Below, one piece after another: positions 4,864 through 5,924 of a stretch of 5,924 nt of DNA. Within the stretch, counting starts at the first letter, position 1. Every line of letters starts with the position of its first letter. The translations under genes were made by a program, and so were the position numbers. A model generated the notes under the pieces. That model saw only the letters and a program-made list of their open reading frames with translations. It was not told where the DNA came from and made no database searches. The stretch is from NCBI GenBank assembly GCA_031278255.1, contig JAITKU010000059.1, forward strand, positions 1 to 5,924, read 5' to 3'. This DNA is from Eubacteriales Family XIII. Incertae Sedis bacterium (lineage in GTDB: Bacteria > Bacillota > Clostridia > Peptostreptococcales > Anaerovoracaceae).

Positions 4864-5924
4864 ATGGGTAAAGTAATAGGAATCGACCTCGGCACCACAA
4901 ATTCTTGCGTTTCCGTGCTGGAGGGCGGCGAGCCGGTCGTCATCCCCAACGCGGAGGGAAACAGAACGACGCCCTCCGTGGTGGGCTTCGCGAAGAACGG
5001 GGAGCGCTTGGTGGGCGAAACCGCGAAGCGCCAAGCGATCACGAACCCCGACAGGACGATTTCCTCCATAAAGCGGCAGATGGGGACGAGTTATAAGATC
5101 GAGATCGACGGCAAGACCTACACGCCGCAGGATATCTCCGCGATGGTGCTGAGCAAACTCAAGACCGACGCGGAAGCCTATCTCGGAGAAAAGGTTACGG
5201 AGGCCGTGATCACGGTGCCGGCCTACTTCACGGACAGCCAAAAGCAGGCGACGAAAGACGCGGGCAAGATCGCGGGGCTGGATGTAAAGCGGATCATCAA
5301 CGAGCCTACCGCCGCTTCGCTGGCCTACGGTCTCGACAAGGACACGGACCATCACAAGATACTCGTCTACGACCTCGGCGGCGGCACTTTCGACGTTTCC
5401 GTGCTGGAACTCGGCGACGGCGTGTTTGAGGTGCTGGCCACCAACGGCAACAACAAACTCGGCGGCGACGATTTTGACGAGGCGCTGATGAACTTCATAG
5501 CCGATACTTTCGCAAAGGAGAACGGCGTCGATCTGCGCAAGGACAAAATGGCCCTGCAGCGGCTGAAAGAGGCCGCGGAAAAGGCGAAGAAAGAACTCTC
5601 CAGTTCCCAGACGACGAATATCAATCTGCCCTTTATCACCGTGAACCGGGACGGACCGCTGCATCTGAACATGGACGTGACGCGGGCCAAGTTCGATCAG
5701 CTTACGGCCGATCTCGTGGAAAAGACCGTCGAGCCCATGCGGAAAGCGCTGGCCGACGCCGGTATCACGAACAGCGACATCAACAAGGTGATCCTGGTCG
5801 GCGGCTCCACGCGCATCCCGGCCGTGCAGGCGGCCGTCAAGAAGATCACGGACAAGGAGCCGTTCAAGGGCATCAACCCCGATGAATGCGTCGCGGTCGG
5901 CGCGGCCATACAGGCCGGCGTGCT
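4864..5924 (+). CDS. dnaK: Molecular chaperone DnaK (Hsp70), 3' end outside window
   Basis: The frame stays open from ATG 4864 to the right edge: 353 residues of a protein normally about 610 long, covering nearly all of the nucleotide-binding domain. AAGGAG (4849-4854) lies 9 bases upstream. All three Hsp70 signatures are present: IDLGTTNS (7-14), VYDLGGGTFDVSVL (168-181) and ILVGGSTRIPAVQ (310-322). Also present are the ATPase Lys70 (SSIKRQMG), NEPTAASLAYGL (146-157) and the LGGDDFD loop (199-205). The 20-odd-residue insertion that Gram-negative DnaK carries after about residue 75-80 is absent: KRQMGTSYKIEIDG leads directly into KTYTPQDISAMVL. That is the Firmicutes/Actinobacteria form. DnaK binds exposed hydrophobic peptides in an ATP-driven cycle with DnaJ and GrpE. 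The substrate-binding domain, and any dnaJ after it, lie outside the window. Confidence 0.98.
   Translation, partial: MGKVIGIDLGTTNSCVSVLEGGEPVVIPNAEGNRTTPSVVGFAKNGERLVGETAKRQAITNPDRTISSIKRQMGTSYKIEIDGKTYTPQDISAMVLSKLKTDAEAYLGEKVTEAVITVPAYFTDSQKQATKDAGKIAGLDVKRIINEPTAASLAYGLDKDTDHHKILVYDLGGGTFDVSVLELGDGVFEVLATNGNNKLGGDDFDEALMNFIADTFAKENGVDLRKDKMALQRLKEAAEKAKKELSSSQTTNINLPFITVNRDGPLHLNMDVTRAKFDQLTADLVEKTVEPMRKALADAGITNSDINKVILVGGSTRIPAVQAAVKKITDKEPFKGINPDECVAVGAAIQAGV

Noticed and set aside
4783..5664. 293-codon open frame on the - strand opposite dnaK
   Set aside because: Shadow of dnaK; the well-conserved Hsp70 motifs are on the + strand and the antisense product has no recognisable features.
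1..5924. CRISPR arrays, tRNA or rRNA genes, complete insertion sequences, prophage attachment sites
   Set aside because: No regularly spaced repeats, no tRNA-like cloverleaf and no rRNA segments were noticed; the only sign of a mobile gene is the partial tail at the left edge.

Overview
The window reads left to right on the + strand and holds two functional blocks: a folate/one-carbon block (about 1-2671) and the start of a class I heat-shock operon (about 2929 to the right edge). The organism is most likely a GC-rich member of the Firmicutes, probably Clostridia. Four things point there: the hrcA-grpE-dnaK gene order with a perfect CIRCE operator; a DnaK ATPase domain without the insertion near residue 80 that E. 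coli-type DnaK has; a tetrahydrofolate riboswitch, a class known mainly from Firmicutes; and a FolD of the clostridial type paired with a separate FchA cyclohydrolase. Genus or species cannot be told from this sequence.

Folate block. Positions 1-129 are the tail of a gene cut by the left edge; it resembles the C-terminal tail of Rpn/PD-(D/E)XK nuclease-like 'transposase' proteins. Directly abutting it, in another frame, are the last ~40 codons of formate-tetrahydrofolate ligase (fhs), ending at 253, with the rest of fhs absent. Then come fchA (297-956) and folD (949-1800), which overlap by 8 bases. FchA would hydrate methenyl-THF to formyl-THF (and the reverse), and FolD would interconvert methenyl- and methylene-THF. 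Intact Fhs would have supplied formyl-THF. FolD lacks two residues associated with cyclohydrolase activity in bifunctional enzymes, so FchA probably does that step. After folD come a strong orphan Shine-Dalgarno sequence, a cluster of overlapping inverted repeats (1834-1889), and a well-formed THF riboswitch (1913-2009). The riboswitch leads into a folate-family ECF transporter S component (folT, 2090-2671). A possible Shine-Dalgarno-sequestering helix lies between the two.

Heat-shock block. About 260 bases without a convincing gene or terminator separate folT from an AT-rich promoter region. That region has two TTGACA boxes inside an 8-bp inverted repeat, followed by a perfect CIRCE element (2976-3002). 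Then come hrcA (the repressor that binds CIRCE), grpE (nucleotide exchange factor) and dnaK (Hsp70, cut by the right edge after 353 codons). HrcA would repress its own operon, and GrpE would recycle DnaK.

Most of this is conserved core biology. The less ordinary points are the fhs remnant joined to a mobile-type gene tail, the FolD active-site substitutions beside FchA, the repeat cluster in front of the riboswitch, and the extra symmetry around the heat-shock promoter. I found no convincing sign of an undescribed multi-gene system.
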